NCBI GenBank assembly: GCA_020002185.1
Contig: CM034543.1
Span: 30,140,439-30,204,438 of the forward strand
DNA length: 64,000 nt
Source of the DNA: Paraescarpia echinospica
Lineage: Eukaryota > Annelida > Polychaeta > Sabellida > Siboglinidae
Direction: 5' to 3'
In this document: piece by piece, positions 9,776-20,329 of the stretch
How the letters are laid out: every line of letters begins with the position of its first letter
Position numbering within the stretch: the first letter of the stretch is position 1
Notes under the pieces: generated by a model
The model's input: only the letters and a program-made list of their open reading frames with translations
Databases searched by the model: none
What the model was told of the DNA's origin: nothing
Program-made: the position numbers and the translations under genes

Positions 9776-12421
9776 GGTTAGGTCAGAAAGTAAAAGATCG
9801 CCCATAAATATACCAAACGAACTACCCGGCACAAGTAGCACGACCCTACTCCGATGGCTAGGCTAATGCTAACTCAATTGCACTTTCACTTTCATTACCG
9901 TACACAAACACAATCTCTGTATTTCTTACCTTGGTGGTTTGACGACTGATCGCGAACAACAATGAAGTTACGACTTGTTGATCAACTCTTCGATGCGGCT
10001 ATACCAATCCAGCGAGTCCCAGCAGCGGGTTATGCCGCGTACGCAGTGCCAGTCAGTTGCTACTGAACAGTTTCTCCAATCATCTGGCTACGGAGCAGCA
10101 CTGGCGCGAAACCACGGAAGCGATGGGTGCTCTGACGACGTTCCCGCCTCTATTGAACAGGTCACACGTATAACCGTTTACAGGTAGACGGATGTGTATT
10201 AATTTTTCCAAACTACAAGCAACTAGCAAGTCGACTTCGTCGGCAGATCCCTGCGTCATTAGGCGCACGATTCGAATTGCTAACCGGGATCGATACCTGC
10301 GATCTGTACCTTCCCACCCACTCGGCAAATGTCGTCTGCTAACTCTGCGACTGCTGCCGTGCTGCCGCGATGTTGCGGCAAAAGCTATGTGCGTGGATGC
10401 GATAAAAATTAACGATTATGTACTATGTAGCCTACACTGTGGCATATTAGGGAAGAGCGGAGTAGAATGGATCAAGGGGAATAGTGAATAATTGGCTATT
10501 TATAGAATCGCATTATGATGTCATCAGTTTATGCTTTTAGGCAACCCTCAACTATATTAATGCTTCTGTTCGAGACAGATCTTGCTGGTGGTGAATAGCA
10601 AAGTAAAGTATGTTTTTCACTATGAAAATACAAATTTCATGACTTTTTATGATTTAGTTTGTATCATCCAGGAATAGGAAACCAAGCACATGTTAGTAAT
10701 GTTATGAACACCATTCATCACGTATCTAGTTCATTGGACACCCAACATCCCGTTTAAAAATAAAAAAAATTAAATAAAAAATATGTATTCATCTATGTTA
10801 TTTAACAGGACAGAGGACGGTAACCCCGGTTACTATCCTCAGCTTCGTTGAATTGATCATTGTTTAATGTTCAGTGGCATGGGAATGTAACGGCTGAATG
10901 CATCCCTGTGCCATGACTGGATAATCACGCATTCTCGTCTCCGTTGTAGACCGATAGTCGTTATTTAGATGTACCTTTAAGCATACATGTTTTTCTTTTT
11001 TATGTTTAATTTACAAAAATTGTATTGCAGAGAAGACCATCTACCCGAAAGGACTAAACTGATTTTATCAGATGTCTGGGTTTAGGGTTCACATTCGCCA
11101 CCTATAGTCCGTTGCCACTGCATTAGGGTCTTCGTTCATGTTCCAAATCCTTAACAAAGGATACTTGAGCCCAGTACACCCATTTTCCTAAAATACTTAC
11201 TTACATACTTAGTCCCTTGACCGACTTGGTCGTCGGGGGGACATAAGTGACGCTGCAGCTGTGATATTCCGCCATTCCTGTCTGTCGATCAGTGGCTTTG
11301 ATGAGTAGATCTGGCACGGAGATGGCCGTCCATTCCATAACATTAGACACCATTAGCTAACGCAATAAGCACAAAACTGACGCCAAAAACATACGCCGAC
11401 CACAAAGTTAATTGAGTTCTACGTCACAGCTTTTGCGATCCAATCAGAAGTTTACGCGGGATCTGCAGTTCAACTTCGCGTATGAACGCCAAACATGGAT
11501 ATTTCGCGGAAGTACAAACCCCAACTTATTTCGTACATAAATAGTCATGGTAATCCAAATGTAACTATATACAGCTTCACATGTGTCTGACTCCTGTACA
11601 ACTATGATAGGATATATATGTTTCAAGCACACATTAATGGCTTATTTTGTTTTTACAGGTTTACCGTCCGAAATATTTACTGAATGCCCTTGTATTAATT
11701 ATTAATAACAACGACACGTGTTTGTGGGGGTGTGGGGTGATCAGAAGTATCGGCACTGTGGGCAGCAGCACCACAACTTCGCATTACCGTGCTTAGTATT
11801 TTTTTATTTCAGCGCATACTTTCGTACGGCACACCGTGTGTTTTTTAAATAGAGCATCGTTCCCCTCTGATTCAGATGAACACCATCGGGACGCAAATAC
11901 TCTTTCCATCTTGTAGCGAACCCTCTGTGATTGCATACATAAATGTTATCGAAACTGACCGCCAACCGATTCAGTTCATTGGTTCAGAAATATTCTTATG
12001 TAGTGAATGGTTTTGATTGTACTACATTTTTAGAATTTCGATTATTTTTTTAACCATAAAATCACTGCGGAAGTTGGCTCACTTAGTAAAAACTTTTCTA
12101 AAACAGCGCTACCTTAAATATGAAATCCTTGACATATAAACGGTGAAGGTAGGGTCGGGTATAATATAATAGCAACGGTTACGATTAACTATGGAATGAC
12201 TGTCAGTTGTGCTTTAATCAGTAAATATATGTGGTAGATCGTAATGACTACCATAGTTTTGAAAAGTGTATTATTACGACAATATTACGTTAACGAAACA
12301 TCATAAAAGAAAAAGTTCGATTGTTTTATGTGTATTGTATTAATGCAGAAAGTAGGCAAAAGACATTATAAGTGATATTTCATTTGATTTCCTTTCAAGA
12401 AAGAACACACACTAAGAATAT
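9776..12421. other. Intergenic DNA, nothing recognised
   Basis: About 2.6 kb of AT-rich sequence. Short open frames near 9975-10491 show no recognisable domain, splice-supported exon or RNA gene. Confidence 0.45.
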
Positions 12422-12495
12422 GTGGATCGCAATGGTGCAGTGGATAGAGCGTCGGACTCTCGACCGAGAGAACCCGGGTTCGATCCTGGTCCATG
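12422..12495 (+). repeat. tRNA-derived sequence (tRNA pseudogene or SINE head)
   Basis: The 74-base stretch has an A-box-like TGGTGCAGTGGATAGAGCG and a B-box-like GGTTCGATCC. GTGGATC at the start can pair with GGTCCAT at the end using two G-U wobbles. The anticodon and T arms do not fold cleanly, so a working tRNA is unlikely. It resembles the head of the SINE at 28903. It abuts the broken end of the Ty3 integrase at about 12500. Confidence 0.5.
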
Positions 12496-12499
12496 CCAG

Positions 12500-13150
12500 A
12501 TCGTCTTGCTTTCTTCGTCGTTCTCTTGACCGTCTGAATTGTGCGTTGAATGAATCCGTTGCTCTGTGGATATCTCGGACTCGATGTGACATGATCAAAT
12601 TCCCACTGAGCTGCGAATCTGCGATATTCCTGGCTGTCAAAATGACATTCATTGTCACTGATCACCAATGACGAAATGCCTTGTTCACTGAACAGCTGCT
12701 TCGTAAGACCCACCACTGCTGCACTAGTGCAGGGGCCATGGACTATTCGGACAAACGGATATTTTGAGTAATAATCCGCGATTATCAGATACTCGGCTCC
12801 ATCCAAGTGGACTAAATCCGTGCCGACTGTTTGCCAAGGTTTGTGCGGTATGTCATGCGACATGAGCGGTTCGGGTGGTTGGCTTTTCTGGTGCTCTTGG
12901 CATATAGCACATTTACTCACCAGTTGTTCGATTTCTTTGTTGATGCCTGGCCAGTAGACACATGTCTTAGCCCTTAACTTGACATTTGCTGATGCCTTGG
13001 TGTCCCGCGTGTATCTTATTTAACACTTCCTTTCGTATGGCTTCAGGTATGATGATCTTATCACTTTTTAGTATCATACCATTGTCTACCGAAAGTTCGT
13101 TTTTACATGACCAGCACTAGCGGATTGCTTTCTTCACCAGTTTGGGACTG
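12500..13150 (-). pseudogene. Ty3 integrase, decayed
   Basis: The N-terminal HHCC zinc region (GHQGISKCQ... CAICQEHQ) is split by a one-base frameshift near 12990. The core shows GTDLVHL (first Asp) and VISDNECHFDS (second Asp). At the third catalytic position the usual Glu is Gln (NGFIQRTIQTVK). The frame then breaks off at the tRNA-like sequence. This integrase would be inactive. Confidence 0.85.
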
Positions 13151-13206
13151 GCAGGCCAACCGTTCACAATGACGACCTTCAAGGAGTGTAGTTCCTCGTC
13201 TTGGAT

Positions 13207-13733
13207 TGTCATGGCCTGCACCTGTGTGAGTCTGGCCGTAGAGAAGCGAACAGTGTGTATCGTCGTGTATCGTCATGTCTAGGTCGATGTGAACCTAGCG
13301 TTGGGTTCAGCCTAGACAAATCGTCATCAAGCACCATCTCACACCCCGGTCGATACACTATTTCGAAGTCATACGGTTGCAAACGTAGCATCATGCGTTG
13401 GGGCCTTGGTGGGGTGTTTGCCAAGCTCTTGTGTTGGATGTTTTCTAATGGTTTGTGGTCTGATTCGACCGTGAACGTTGATTCATGCACGTACGTGTGG
13501 AACCGTGTGCACCCGAAGACGACTGCTAACAGTTCACGCTCAATGTTAGCGTAACGCGTTTCGGTGTCCGTGAGCGCCTTGCTTGCGAACGCGACAGGTT
13601 ATCCGTTCTGCATGAGAGCTGCCCCACGTCCTTTCATAGACGCGTCGATCTGTATCACAACTGGTCGTTGGGGATTGAAGTATATCAAACAGTCGAACTT
13701 GGTGCGATGCCGTCCACTGCCAGTCGCTGTGCT
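13207..13733 (-). pseudogene. Ty3 RNase H, downstream part
   Basis: Blocks VVIQIDASMKGRGAALMQNG, ERELLAVVFG and ESDHKPLENI are typical of Ty3 RNase H, but they lie in different frames, so indels are present. VYRPGCEMVLDDDLSRL follows, matching the usual RNase H-integrase connector. The left partner of this domain lies beyond the nested insertion at 18406. Confidence 0.8.
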
Positions 13734-13862
13734 TGTTATATAGCTGTTGTAGCGGCATTTATGGTATATCGTGCTGATACTTATATGTTGACAACGACGG
13801 CATGTTGCAAGAGACGGAACTACTTTATTGTATATGTACGCGTAGCAGGGCATATCACAACA
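13734..13862 (-). repeat. 3' LTR of nested Ty3 element
   Basis: 129 bp, bounded by TG and CA, with no difference by eye from 18277-18405. This is very short for a Ty3 LTR. Confidence 0.95.
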
Positions 13863-13872
13863 CCTCCCTTCT
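13863..13872 (-). other. Polypurine tract
   Basis: AGAAGGGAGG on the - strand, directly upstream of the 3' LTR, where plus-strand priming occurs in LTR elements. Confidence 0.85.
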
Positions 13873-14014
13873 AAGAATGCAATGGTACTGGTTACTAACA
13901 AAGTTGGATTACAACTCAAAGGTACATGTGTCGTCATGCTGTATATCAATTACAATAATAAAATAAACGGCAACATATAATATTAGTGTGTAGGTATCCT
14001 GAAACATGCTTGTT

Positions 14015-15460
14015 TTAAGTAGGAACTACACACAGCATTCTAATAACAGCAAAACTGCTATCTAAACAGTAACTAAACAGATTAGCTAAACAATAGCTAA
14101 ACAGTAGAACAGGTAATACAAGTGATACAACAGATAACAGATCAAGAATCTGAACTAGCTTGATCTGTCGACCGTAACGCGACACTTTCACGTTACTGGG
14201 CTCATCAGACTGCTCGACTTGAGGAGTAACTGATGGCTGACGGAGCTCTCGGAGAGCTCGGCGATTGCGACGGACTGTGTTACATCCACTATCGACAACA
14301 TAGGAGCGAGGTGTACCTGGATTGGCATCGACTACTTTAGCCGAGCGTTTGAGATCTGTAATCCACACATCGTCTCCTACAGTGAGCGGTGGAAGCTCCC
14401 TGACACGGTGCTTTCGATCAAAGTTTAGTTTAGACGAAACCTTCGATTCAGCCTTTCTCTGACGGATCTGTGCTGTATCTGGCAACTGAGGTTGTAACAC
14501 CTTTGGATGGGCTGGGACCGTGGATCTCAGCTTTCTTCCCATCAACAGTTCACCAGGCGATACACCATTCACAAGTGGTGACGACCTGTACGCTAACAAC
14601 CCCAAGTACGGATCCTCTGCCTTTTTCATGATCGACTTGATCGTTTGCACGGCGCGTTCGGCGGCCCCGTTGCATTGTGGGAACCGAGGAGAACTCGTCA
14701 CATGCTGAAAAAGGTACTCTTCCGCGAACTTGCGGAATTCGGCCGACGCATATTGCGGACCGTTGTCCGACGTCAGAACTTCTGGTATACCATGACGGGC
14801 GAAGTGTGATTTCATGTGCTCAACCACCTCCCGAGTACTGAGTTCAGTGAGCAAAGAAACCTCCACAAAACGTGAGAAGTAATCTACCAGAAGCAGATAC
14901 CAACGTTTCTTGCAGTAAAACAGGTCACTGCCTACGTGCTCCCACGGTAGAGTCGGAAACTCTGTCGGCAACAGCGGCTCGGCAACATCATTAGCATGAG
15001 TGCGACATGTGTTGCAGTTTCGTACCATCTCGGCGATTCTCTGGGTCATACCAGGCCACCAAACGAGCTGCTTGGCACGCTCGCGACACTTAGTTATCGC
15101 AAGATGGCCCTGGTGTAGACGCTGGAGAACGTCAAGACGTTGAGACTGTGGGATCACGATCCTGTTCTCGTACACAAGAACATCGTCGACGATCGTGAAT
15201 AGCCCTCGGGTTTCCCAGTACGGTCTGAGAAGAGACTGCACCGACGATATGTACGGAGGCCAACCTGCCTGCACATACTTTAGCACTTGTGCTAACACTT
15301 CGTCGTGAGCCTGAAGACGACGCATCTCGACTAAACACTTAGGAGCTGCACATAAGTTGACTGATTGTTTTGCATAGGACTCCACCTCTTCTACAAAAAG
15401 TTCGTCGACTTTCGTAGGACTGGCCGTGGACCGCGACAACGCGTCAGCGACAACATTCAT
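14015..15460 (-). CDS. Ty3 integrase region of pol, nested element
   Basis: This 481-codon frame starts in the RNase H-integrase connector (MNVVADALSRS). It carries the HHCC zinc domain (HQGHLAITKCRERAKQLVWW...CNTC) and the DDE core: Asp in GSDLFYCK, Asp in TSDNGPQYAS and Glu in NGAAERAVQTIK, all retained. The basic C-terminal region has DDVWI and RSYVVDSG motifs. The last 45 or so residues are hydrophobic and may be read-through toward the polypurine tract. It is separated from RNase H only by one TAA (15485-15487), so in an intact copy it would be part of a continuous pol. Confidence 0.92.
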   Translation of the reverse strand: MNVVADALSRSTASPTKVDELFVEEVESYAKQSVNLCAAPKCLVEMRRLQAHDEVLAQVLKYVQAGWPPYISSVQSLLRPYWETRGLFTIVDDVLVYENRIVIPQSQRLDVLQRLHQGHLAITKCRERAKQLVWWPGMTQRIAEMVRNCNTCRTHANDVAEPLLPTEFPTLPWEHVGSDLFYCKKRWYLLLVDYFSRFVEVSLLTELSTREVVEHMKSHFARHGIPEVLTSDNGPQYASAEFRKFAEEYLFQHVTSSPRFPQCNGAAERAVQTIKSIMKKAEDPYLGLLAYRSSPLVNGVSPGELLMGRKLRSTVPAHPKVLQPQLPDTAQIRQRKAESKVSSKLNFDRKHRVRELPPLTVGDDVWITDLKRSAKVVDANPGTPRSYVVDSGCNTVRRNRRALRELRQPSVTPQVEQSDEPSNVKVSRYGRQIKLVQILDLLSVVSLVLPVLLFSYCLANLFSYCLDSSFAVIRMLCVVPT

Positions 15461-15484
15461 TTTGCCTGGGATATACTCGACTGT

Positions 15485-16105
15485 TTATGAATATCTCATC
15501 ATACGTAGGCGAAATCTCTGCATTCGCACTTGTAGCTTATCTAAGCTAATGTCATCGAACAGTGGGACCAATGGCTTATGATCCGTTTGAATTCGGACAG
15601 TGAGACCAACGATATAGTTGCGAAACTTCTCGCATGCCCAAACAATCGCCAACGCCTCTAGCTCGATTGTGGCATATCGTTGTTCGGTCTCTGTCAACGA
15701 TCGAGATGCTGCGCACACCAATCGGAGAGTACCGTCTCTCTGGACCTGAGATAACGTGGCTCCGATACCGTGACGACTGGCATCTGACTGAATCACTGTC
15801 TCCTTCGTTGTATCGTACACAGCAAGTTCAACGGACTTGGAAAGTTCGTTTTTGACGTCACAGAAGGCTTTCTCCTGTGCGTTACCCCAATACCACGTGG
15901 TATTGTTGCACAATAAGTCACCCAATGGCTGGCTCAGCTCACTGAGCTTGTGCGAGAACTTACCCAGCTGGTTAGCCATGCCCAAGAAACTACGCACATC
16001 ACTTACACACTCAGGAGTTTTGAAGTCATTCAGACCCTGTACCGCCTCCGGATTCGCGCGCACACCTGTGCTCGTTATCACGTGACCTAGGAATCTGATC
16101 TGACT
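15485..16105 (-). CDS. Ty3 RT thumb and RNase H region of pol, nested element
   Basis: The frame opens with the FLGHVITSTGV block of the RT thumb and goes on to the RNase H. That domain shows IQSDASRHGIGATL, IELEALAIVWACEKF (catalytic Glu) and IQTDHKPLVPL. The upstream RT is in another frame (break near 16110). The frame ends at TAA (15485-15487) just before the connector that continues in the integrase frame, which looks like one nonsense change. Confidence 0.92.
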   Translation of the reverse strand, partial: SQIRFLGHVITSTGVRANPEAVQGLNDFKTPECVSDVRSFLGMANQLGKFSHKLSELSQPLGDLLCNNTTWYWGNAQEKAFCDVKNELSKSVELAVYDTTKETVIQSDASRHGIGATLSQVQRDGTLRLVCAASRSLTETEQRYATIELEALAIVWACEKFRNYIVGLTVRIQTDHKPLVPLFDDISLDKLQVRMQRFRLRMMRYS

Positions 16106-17510
16106 CGCACTTTGATGCGTTCAGTGGCATACCCGCTTTCCGTAGTCTGTTCAAGACACATCGAACATGAACATCGTGCTCTTGGAGAGACGCTCCCCAA
16201 ATGCAAGTGTCATCCATGTGACAAACTACACCCTCGACACCATCTAGGATTTCAGACACGATCTTAGCGAAAATTTCTGGACTCGAACTGAGCCCGAATG
16301 GTAGACGATTAAAAGCGAATCGTCCATGCGGCGTTAGGAATGTTGTTAGCAATTTCGACTGATCTGACAGAGGGATTTGCCAGAATCCTGAATTTGCGTC
16401 AAGTTTAGTGAACACTGTACCATTTCCTAGTTTGGCCAGACTGGCTTCTACGTCTGCCATAGGAAACACACTCTTGTGAACCCTTTTGTTCAACTCGGTG
16501 AAATCCACACATATCCTCACCGTTTCGCCCTTTGGGACCACAACCATGGGCGCACACCACTCTGTGGGTTGGTCGACTGCAAAAATGACATTTTGCGACA
16601 ACATGACATCAAGCTCTGCCTTCACCTTATCGACGAGTGGATAGGGTACATTGCGCGAGGTAAATATGGCGAACGGCTTTGCGTCGGGCTGCAATTGGAT
16701 ATCGTACTCTGCTCTAACCTTTCCCAGACCCTGAAACATCTGTTTAAACTCTGTGTTAAACTGGCTAGCGCTAACATGACTGACATTACACGTGATCAAC
16801 CCGAGCTTCACACACGCATCTCTGCTCAACAGTGCACTAGTCTGGTCTACAACGTACAATCGCTCACAATGTCTACGTGAATCTACGCTTAGCACACTGT
16901 CAAATTCTCCCAACACGGGTATACGCATGTTACCAGGGCCTATCAAACGCTTGGATGTAGGACGCCATGTCACGTGATCACACAATCTACTTGGTTCAAC
17001 TGATACGTCTGCCCCGCTATCTAACTTGAACCGCACTGGCAAGTCTAACCCCTCAACAACGACTAGCTGAGTCCAACTATCTGAATTGCTACCAATCTCA
17101 CCCAAGAACGAAGCATCCTCTAGTTGGTTAACTTTGGCATTAGGCCTACCAGGTTTACGGGTTTTCGACTTACAGCAACATGCATAGTGACCGACGGTAC
17201 CACATTGATTACATTTAGCATCAACAGCAGGACATTTACCATTCTTATGCTTCACATAACCACATCGGGTACACGCTACACTAAGCTGAATGAAGGTGTC
17301 ACTGTTCATCTTAGTGTTCGATTGGTTAGATGGCGTCACTCTCGGCTTGCGTCGACGGTTCGACTTCACTTCATCCACAGACTTTGGCAGGTTCAAGTCG
17401 CGCATTTGCTTCTCAACTTCCTCTGCTTGACGAGCCATGGAGACCGCTTTGGCCTCTGTGAGTAGACTGATGCCCATCCTCTGCATTTCCCGCGAGGCAG
17501 TTCTGATCAA
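16106..17510 (-). CDS. Ty3 gag C-terminus, protease and RT, nested element
   Basis: The frame carries a zinc knuckle (CNQCGTVGHYACCC, CX2CX4HX4C) after a second Cys cluster, a protease active site (FKLDSGADVSV), and the RT with FTKLDANSGFWQIPL, RLPFGLSSSPEIF and the catalytic MDD (VVCHMDDTCIWG). The knuckle belongs to gag, so the frame change against the upstream gag body near 17510 may be a lesion or a gag-pol frameshift. The frame breaks again near 16110, inside the KCE...FLGH block. Confidence 0.92.
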
Positions 17511-17922
17511 GAATGCCGACGACTAGGCGATCTCTTATCTGCGTAGACCGATCAGGGAATTCACAACGGTCGGCTGATTCATTAAGTGCTCTTATGAACT
17601 GTTCGACAGATTCGCCCTCGGTTTGCACACGACGAAAAAATGTTGCCCGTTCGTAGATTACGTGACGTCTTGGGGCAAAGTAATTTTCGAATGTCTGTTT
17701 GCCAGCACTATAGACGCCCACTTCGTCCGCCGCTAGACCCAGACTGGAGAAGATCGACTCCGCCCGTGAGCCCATGCTGTATATCAGACTATCGATCTGC
17801 ACGCTCTCGTCTTCTGTGTCCAACTTAGATACTGTACGGAATCTGGACCACCGACTGATCCATTCCGCCCAGTTTTCTGGTAGAAAGTCAAACTCTTTAG
17901 GCGGGTTAAACTTGGCCGCCAT
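17413..17922 (-). CDS. Ty3 gag (capsid part), nested element
   Basis: Begins MAAKFNPPKEFDFLPENWAEW, the usual start of Ty3 gag proteins of this type (a short leader then W..W...F). It continues with the capsid-like segment FENYFAPRRHVIYERATFF, EGESVEQFIRALNESADRCEF and RDRLVVGI. After about residue 140 the reading no longer matches gag, which continues in the overlapping frame from 17510. The start is the first ATG after the 5' LTR and leader. Confidence 0.88.
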   Translation of the reverse strand: MAAKFNPPKEFDFLPENWAEWISRWSRFRTVSKLDTEDESVQIDSLIYSMGSRAESIFSSLGLAADEVGVYSAGKQTFENYFAPRRHVIYERATFFRRVQTEGESVEQFIRALNESADRCEFPDRSTQIRDRLVVGILDQNCLAGNAEDGHQSTHRGQSGLHGSSSRGS

Positions 17923-18259
17923 AACACACGGTGAGTTGTTCTAACTAGTCAGGCAGGTGAAATTCGTCTATAGTACCGTGCAGTCCAGCAGATGACGCGA
18001 TCATCGCATTGCAGTCACAGCCATTTCTCTACACACTGTGCTTCATAGTGTACTGACATCCGGTAGACGGCGTACGCGTCGCGCGTCCTCACACAGTGTC
18101 ATCTAACGCGGCAGGTGTCGCCACGCGAAGCGAACAGCGCCATTTGTTTTCACTCAAGTTCCAAAACACGAATAAACATCTCTCTCTATCTCGCATATGC
18201 CGTCGCTTCCAAAGTTCGCAACACTCACTATTGGTTCTCTAGCGGTTGACGGTTCGGAT

Positions 18260-18276
18260 CGTAATATCGGCCACCA
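18260..18276 (-). other. Primer-binding-site-like sequence
   Basis: TGGTGGCCGATATTACG starts directly after the 5' LTR on the - strand. TGG complements the CCA end of a tRNA. Which tRNA primes it was not determined. Confidence 0.65.
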
Positions 18277-18405
18277 TGTTATATAGCTGTTGTAGCGGCA
18301 TTTATGGTATATCGTGCTGATACTTATATGTTGACAACGACGGCATGTTGCAAGAGACGGAACTACTTTATTGTATATGTACGCGTAGCAGGGCATATCA
18401 CAACA
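18277..18405 (-). repeat. 5' LTR of nested Ty3 element
   Basis: 129 bp, TG...CA, matching 13734-13862. The target-site copy GTGCT follows at 18406-18410. Confidence 0.95.
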
Positions 18406-19015
18406 GTGCTTGCGTGTCAGCGCTCTTAGTGCGGCAGTGCGGTCGGCTAGCCTCGGCACGAATGACGACATGTATTGCACCAATCCCAGAAATTGTCGCA
18501 ACTCTTCAACGTTTGCAGGTGCTGGAAGATTGTTGATTTCTTTCACTGGATCTGGATGTACACTATCAGCAACATAGTATGAACCGAAGAACCTGATGCG
18601 CGACACCTTGATCTCACACTTGTCTACATTGAAGATCAGGCCATACTTGCAGGCCACTTGCAGTTGGTTATGCAGGTTTCTGTCGTTTCTACCCCACACA
18701 CAGACATCGTCGGCTTAATGTACCCGGGCACTGTTCAAGTATTAAGTCTATCGTTTCTTGGAAGATATCTTGTGAAACCTTGATCCCGAATGGCAGTCGT
18801 CTACGGTACCTTCCATACGGCGAGTTGAATGTTGTCAGGTAACTCGATTCCTCGTCCAGCACGATGCTCCAATACCCATGGTGGGCATCTAGTTTACTGA
18901 ACACTCTTGCGCCATTAAATCGGTGGGTGATTTCCTCGAGTGTTGGCGTCTTGTGATATACCCGCTTGATCGTTTTGTTGAGATCCTTATGATTCAGACA
19001 TATTCTGCGTTTTCC
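18406..19015 (-). pseudogene. Ty3 reverse transcriptase of the host element, decayed
   Basis: Blocks DLNKTIKRVYHKTPTLEEIT, FSKLDAHHGYWSIVLDEESS, PFGIKVSQDIFQ and ADDVCVWG are present, then VHPDPVKEI...FLGLVQYMSSFV. The catalytic ADD is preceded by an in-frame TAA (18715-18717). The sequence stops at the insertion site of the nested element, and its RNase H continues at 13733. Confidence 0.88.
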
Positions 19016-20177
19016 GGTACTTTTCTAGCTGAAAGCTAACGATGACACGTAATCGGTTGTTTTTTTTCGTTATCGTTTTTTTTTTTTCGTTATTACCTCC
19101 ATAGCCTCCATTCTCGATCTCGTCTTTCAGTTGGGTGGGGTATTTCCCTGGCGGCTGTACTACCGGCTGTGCATCCTTCTTTAGCGTTATGTAAAACGTG
19201 CCAGGAAACTTTCCAATTCCTTTGAATCGGTCTGGACACATCGCTTGCAGCTCTTCTTTACTGTTGATCGGTATGACGTTCTCTCGTGTCTCGCTCTTGC
19301 TGCGGATCTGACGTGCCTGATTGTTACCACTTGTGTTACTGCCAACCAATTTCGTCGCGTTGATTGCACAGTTTATCGCGACGATGTGTAGCGCACGTGA
19401 ATTGGGCAGTCCAAGTATTGCCGGTCCTTCCGATTCGGCCACAAAGAATTCAGTTTCGATCCAGCTGCTGTCTTTGTATTTGTACGGAAGAGTCACGCTA
19501 CCATATTGTGGTATTCTTCTACCGTTGTGTGCTGTCAGTGTTGTTTGTCTTGGTACAGTGGTCCTTGGTTTCGGGTACCCGTCACTGTCCAGTGCGTCGG
19601 GAAACATTCTTCTAAATATCCGGATTGGTAGTATGTTTCCCTGTGCGCCTGTATCTACCTTCGTCTTCAGCGTGTGGATGCCAGGTCGATTTCGCAGTTT
19701 AATGTCCAGCTTCACGAAAACTTCGTTGTGTCCCTCACCGTTGGTGGAATCAGCATTATCAACAGTGTCTATCTTTCTGAGCGTGATGGCCTCGAAGCCC
19801 ATACTCTCGAAATGGCTAGGCAAATATGCGTTGTGCTCCACAGTGGACTTCACTAGGCCGGCTACCTGGCCTGGACCTGCTATTCTGCCTATAGGACACA
19901 TTACCTCGTAATCGGCCTGCTCCGCTGCGAGATCTGGATCTGGGCGGATGTCCGTACTGAGGTTTTCTCTCGTCCAGTTTTCTGCGGAAACCTTTTGTTC
20001 GACACATGCTCTTCCAATGTCCCGTCTTCCCACAGGCCAAGCACTTTGTCTTGTATGGGGGACATCGATCCTGTGGCTTGGCGGGGTGGTACATTCCACA
20101 TCTCCGACATTGGTCATATTTATGCATTGAGTCAACGTTGTAATGTAATGCTGCCCGATTCTGTTAAACTGCGCCAA
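18987..20177 (-). pseudogene. Ty3 protease and gag remnants of the host element
   Basis: The protease motif LKTKVDTGAQGNILPI lies in a 396-codon frame, followed by AILGLPNSR. A gag zinc knuckle (CLACGKTGHWKSMC) lies in the overlapping frame 19816-20127, and a further gag piece (TVASEERIIEVLTSG) lies upstream at 20132-20320. At 19020-19095 the RT N-terminus is replaced by a T-rich simple sequence (TTTTTTTCGTTATCG). Type: DTGA-protease Ty3 elements. Confidence 0.85.
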
Positions 20178-20329
20178 GTGTGTAGTATTGTCGACTTTTC
20201 ATCCTTCCCCAGCAATTTCTTTTGCACGTCGGGATATTTCACGCCAGATGTCAGCACTTCAATTATCCGTTCTTCCGATGCCACGGTGTCTTTAAAAAGA
20301 CATTTCATTGCTTTACATCGCGTGTAAGA

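Larger units (their letters stand above)
13734..18405 (-). mobile_element. Complete nested Ty3-type LTR retrotransposon
   Basis: This 4672-bp element has 129-bp LTRs (13734-13862 and 18277-18405) that look identical, a perfect 5-bp target duplication GTGCT (13729-13733 and 18406-18410), a primer-binding-site-like TGGTGGCCG next to the 5' LTR and a polypurine tract next to the 3' LTR. The gene order gag, protease, RT, RNase H, integrase is that of Ty3/gypsy elements. Identical LTRs mean a young insertion. Three lesions remain: a gag frame break near 17510, a frameshift in RT near 16110 and a TAA at 15485-15487. Confidence 0.95.
12500..20325 (-). mobile_element. Decayed Ty3-type retrotransposon (host of the nested element)
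   Basis: In - strand order: gag with zinc knuckle (20320-19820), protease (about 19650), reverse transcriptase (19000-18406), then, after the nested element, RNase H (13733-13210) and integrase (13150-12500). RT stops at 18406 and RNase H resumes at 13733 with the 5-bp duplication GTGCT on both sides, so one element was split by insertion. A CR1 LINE tail abuts its gag side at about 20330 and a tRNA-like sequence abuts its integrase side. No LTR of its own was found. Confidence 0.85.

Noticed and set aside
12422..12495. Functional tRNA gene
   Set aside because: The A and B boxes are present, but the anticodon arm and T arm do not pair well.
14015..14160. Envelope-like membrane gene at the end of the Ty3 integrase frame
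   Set aside because: The hydrophobic tail is only about 45 residues, uses repeated short DNA words next to the polypurine tract, and has no separate start or signal peptide.
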